A stretch of 8,608 bases of DNA from an uncultured Ruminococcus sp. (GTDB taxonomy: Bacteria > Bacillota > Clostridia > Oscillospirales > Ruminococcaceae): contig UQYK01000065.1 in NCBI GenBank assembly GCA_900545285.1, positions 1 to 8,608 of the forward strand, written 5' to 3'. Shown here in pieces: positions 6,294 through 8,608 of the stretch (position 1 is its first letter; the number at the start of each line of letters is the position of its first letter). The notes beneath the pieces were generated by a model. The model did not search any database, was not told where the DNA came from, and worked only from the letters and a program-made list of their open reading frames with translations. A program made the position numbers and the translations under genes.

Positions 6294-6300
6294 AGGAGGG
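6294..6300 (+). promoter_or_regulatory. Ribosome binding site that decides the xylanase start
   Basis: AGGAGGG (6294-6300) lies seven bases before the ATG at 6308 but only one base before the in-frame ATG at 6302. The downstream ATG is therefore the likely start. Confidence 0.8.
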
Positions 6301-6307
6301 AATGTAT

Positions 6308-8419
6308 ATGAATTGGAGAAAAGTCGCAGCTGGTTTTACGGCAGCACTGCTGTCTGTAACAACAGCATCCATTTTTCCGCCGAAAACGGTTTCTGCCGCT
6401 GACGTTTGTGTCATTGATACGAGCACAGAGCATCAGACAATTCGTGGATTCGGCGGAATCAATCATCCGGAATGGGCAGGAGATCTGACGCAGGCACAGC
6501 GGCAGACGGCGTTTGGAAACGGAGAGAATGAACTGGGGCTGACGGTACTTCGGGTGTTTGTGAATCCGGACAGCAGCCAGTGGAACAGAGCACTCCCGAC
6601 TGCACAGTTTGCGACGCAAATGGGTGTCACTGTTTTTGCATCACCGTGGGAACCGCCGGCAAGTCTAACGGAATCCGGCGGAAGCAACGGCAAGCTGCAT
6701 CTGCCAAAATCCAATTATGCCGCATATGCAAAGCACCTGAATGATTTTGGTACTTACATGAAGGCGAATGATGTTGATCTGTATGCCATATCGGTACAGA
6801 ATGAACCGGATTATGCGTCCGAGTGGACATATTGGTCTACCGATGAAACAACAGACTTCATTGCCAACTATGGCGATCAGATCACAAGCACCCGCCTGAT
6901 GTCGCCGGAATCTTTTCAGTATGCACCGGAAAATGCCTCATGGGTACCGGACGGCGGCAAGAAATTTTACCGGAAGATTTTGAATAACAGCAAGGCAATG
7001 GAAAACTGCGATGTATTTGGTACGCACTTTTACGGTACCCAGCGTTCATGGATGGACTTTCCGGATCTGGAGAACAGCGGAAAAGAAATCTGGATGACAG
7101 AAGTTTATGTTCCAAACAGTGACAAGGATTCGGCGAATCGCTATCCGGAGGCACTGCAGGTTTCGGAAAATATTCATAATGCCATGGTTGTGGGCAATAT
7201 GAGTGCCTATACCTGGTGGTATATCCGCCGGAATTATGGTTTGATGACGGAAGACGGAAAGATCAGCAAGCGTGGGTACTGCATGGCACAATACTCCAAA
7301 TATGTTCGTCCCGGTGATGTGCGGATCGATGCCACGGAACAGCCGGCAGATAATGTCTACGTGTCTGCATATAAGGGTGATGACAATCAAGTGACGATCG
7401 TTGCCATTAACAAGGGAACAGAAAGTTATTCGCAGCAGTTCGCTGTAGATGCTGATGCACAAATTACAGAGGTTGACCGTTATCGTACTTCCGCCTCTGA
7501 AAATTTGGCAAAAACAGAAAACATGGAGCATGACAGCAGCAGCTTCTGGGCGCAACTCCCTGCGGAAAGTGTTTCCACATTTGTTGTGACATTGGAAGAT
7601 CAGCCGGCAGAACCGGATGAAAACGGCTATTATTTTCATGATACCTTTGAAAGTGATAATTGCAACTGGCAGGGACACGGCGCAGCGGATGTTGCGCTGA
7701 GCGGAAGAATACCGTATCTGGGAACCAACGCACTCTTGGTGCAGAATCGTACCAGTGCGTGGAACGGAGCAGAAAAGGTACTGCCGGCAAAAGCATTTCA
7801 GGCTGGAAAAGAATATAGTTTCAGCGTATGCCTGAATTACATGGACGGAGAAAGTCTTAAAAATGCCGCACTTTCTCTACAGTACACAGATGCTGCCGGA
7901 GAAACGAAGTACGCCAGAATTGCGTCTGCTTCCGCAGCAAAGGGAAACTATGTGCAGCTCGCAAATCCCAGTTTCAAACTGCCGGAGGACGGAAAAGATT
8001 TCAAGATCTATGTAGAAGTCGAAGACGATACGGATAATTTCTATATCGACGAGGCAATCGGTGCCGTGAAAGGAACTGCGATTGAAGGAACGCCTGTGGT
8101 AACCACCACCACGACCATCACCACAACAACAACCACCACGACAACGACTACAAAGGCGACCACTGCAACTTCTGCTTCGGCGACAACAACGGCAACCACG
8201 ACAGTGATAACAGAAAAACCGCCTGTAAATACCGGCGACGTCAATGCAGACGGCAAGGTGAATCTGGCAGATGTTGTGCTGCTGCAAAAGTGGCTGCTTG
8301 GAATTCCGGAAACAAAGCTTGTTGACTGGCAGGCAGGGGATCTGTATGCAGACGGTTTGCTGAATGGTTTCGACCTTTGTTTGTTACGGCGTATAGTGAC
8401 ATCTTCCGAAAATTTCTGA
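6308..8419 (+). CDS. Cellulosomal glucuronoxylanase: GH30 subfamily 8 + CBM22 + type I dockerin
   Basis: This 703-aa secreted enzyme should cut glucuronoxylan at sites set by methylglucuronic acid side groups. A signal peptide ends at VSA (28-30). The GH30 barrel and side beta domain cover about 31-430. The acid/base Glu166 sits in QNEPD, and the nucleophile Glu265 in WMTE. The glucuronate-recognition segment WWYIRRNY (303-310) keeps the key Arg308 and Tyr310, as in bacterial XynC/XynA enzymes. A CBM22-like xylan-binding domain follows (about 441-588, ending NFYIDEAIG). Next come a Thr-rich linker (597-632) and a dockerin (643-700). The first calcium loop is canonical (Asp644, Asn646, Asp648, Asn652, Asp655). 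The second has Tyr680 at position 3. It has its own promoter and terminators on both sides, so it is a single-gene unit unrelated to the transporter operon. No cohesin or scaffoldin gene is in the window. Confidence 0.95.
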   Translation: MNWRKVAAGFTAALLSVTTASIFPPKTVSAADVCVIDTSTEHQTIRGFGGINHPEWAGDLTQAQRQTAFGNGENELGLTVLRVFVNPDSSQWNRALPTAQFATQMGVTVFASPWEPPASLTESGGSNGKLHLPKSNYAAYAKHLNDFGTYMKANDVDLYAISVQNEPDYASEWTYWSTDETTDFIANYGDQITSTRLMSPESFQYAPENASWVPDGGKKFYRKILNNSKAMENCDVFGTHFYGTQRSWMDFPDLENSGKEIWMTEVYVPNSDKDSANRYPEALQVSENIHNAMVVGNMSAYTWWYIRRNYGLMTEDGKISKRGYCMAQYSKYVRPGDVRIDATEQPADNVYVSAYKGDDNQVTIVAINKGTESYSQQFAVDADAQITEVDRYRTSASENLAKTENMEHDSSSFWAQLPAESVSTFVVTLEDQPAEPDENGYYFHDTFESDNCNWQGHGAADVALSGRIPYLGTNALLVQNRTSAWNGAEKVLPAKAFQAGKEYSFSVCLNYMDGESLKNAALSLQYTDAAGETKYARIASASAAKGNYVQLANPSFKLPEDGKDFKIYVEVEDDTDNFYIDEAIGAVKGTAIEGTPVVTTTTTITTTTTTTTTTTKATTATSASATTTATTTVITEKPPVNTGDVNADGKVNLADVVLLQKWLLGIPETKLVDWQAGDLYADGLLNGFDLCLLRRIVTSSENF
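8096..8203 (+). repeat. Low-complexity ACN codon tract encoding the Thr-rich linker
   Basis: A run of ACC, ACA, ACG and ACT codons with a few Ala and Ser codons encodes a flexible linker of about 36 residues (597-632) between CBM22 and the dockerin. Such linkers are usually O-glycosylated in secreted enzymes. The near-triplet repeat could change length by slippage while keeping frame. Confidence 0.85.
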
Positions 8420-8494
8420 GACCGTATTTTGCGAATGCGCTTTGTATAGCAATTCTTTAATATGTGACATTTTGTTTCATCTGATTTCCTATAA

Positions 8495-8530
8495 AAAACC
8501 CGGGGTTCTGTATGCAGAATCCCGGGTTTT
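8495..8530. terminator. Bidirectional intrinsic terminator after the xylanase gene
   Basis: AAAACCCGGG (8495-8504) pairs with CCCGGGTTTT (8521-8530). The stem extends through one G-T wobble and TTCTG/CAGAA (8506-8510/8515-8519) to a TATG tetraloop. A/T tracts at both feet let it work on either strand. The 75 bases between the stop codon and the stem are AT-rich and hold nothing else that I can recognise. Confidence 0.92.
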
Positions 8531-8553
8531 CCTTGCATAGGATATCCAAGTGT

Positions 8554-8608
8554 TTCAGAACCTGTCTTCACAAGCGTATACAAGTGTCTTTTCGGCAAAT
8601 TTTGCTGC
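8554..8608 (-). repeat. Dispersed repeat, right copy (inverted relative to 80-134)
   Basis: Read on the minus strand, these bases align with 80-134. They include the identical 13-base core at 8557-8569 and a similar A-rich outer end. The window stops at 8608, so the copy may continue beyond it. On its own strand it ends 24 bases before the bidirectional terminator at 8530. Confidence 0.6.

Noticed and set aside
120..8569. The inverted GAAGACAGGTTCT copies as terminal repeats of an 8.4-kb transposon.
   Set aside because: There is no transposase, integrase or target-site duplication in the window, and the genes between form two ordinary chromosomal units closed by their own terminators. A dispersed intergenic repeat is the simpler explanation.
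8041..8598. Long minus-strand open frame of 185 codons covering the end of the xylanase gene.
   Set aside because: It is antisense to the Thr codon tract and dockerin (giving poly-Val) and crosses the bidirectional terminator. It is a shadow of the real gene.

Overview
The window most likely comes from a cellulosome-forming, fibre-degrading Ruminococcus or a close gut relative (Oscillospiraceae). The main evidence is the last gene, a secreted glucuronoxylanase that ends in a Thr-rich linker and a Ruminococcus-style type I dockerin. Strong AGGAGG-type ribosome binding sites, moderate GC content and Firmicutes-style regulators agree with this. The species cannot be named from the sequence alone. 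All confident genes are on the + strand.

Positions 1-261 contain no confident gene. They hold one copy of a short dispersed repeat (80-134), a doubtful Cys-rich small ORF, and a strong intrinsic terminator (171-222). The terminator ends only 39 bases before the first gene, so it looks like a leader attenuator.

Positions 262-6039 look like one seven-gene transcription unit. It begins with a complete polar-amino-acid-type ABC importer: a lipoprotein binding protein, two permeases and an ATPase. Next comes a PAS/AAA+/Fis-HTH regulator whose AAA+ catalytic residues are largely missing. A TRIC/YicG-family membrane protein overlaps the regulator by 4 bases, and a cytidylate-kinase-like P-loop protein follows. 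A 45-base stem-loop terminator closes the unit at 6066-6110. The layout suggests uptake of an amino-acid-like solute, a regulator that may sense it, and a second membrane protein for a small solute or ion. The ligand is unknown, and the binding protein appears to lack several usual amino-acid-anchoring residues.

Positions 6111-6307 carry a well-formed extended -10 promoter. A 17-base dyad lies inside its spacer, and two direct repeats exactly 21 bases apart lie just upstream. This promoter drives the last gene (6308-8419), a GH30 subfamily 8 glucuronoxylanase with CBM22 and dockerin domains for xylan breakdown on the cellulosome. A bidirectional terminator follows (8495-8530). At the right edge is a second, inverted copy of the repeat seen at the left edge.

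I found no mobile element, CRISPR array, tRNA or rRNA. The strongest leads are the degenerate regulator with its unusual gene partners, the atypical binding protein, the leader attenuator, the repeat-plus-terminator pair, and the operator-like promoter of the xylanase gene.
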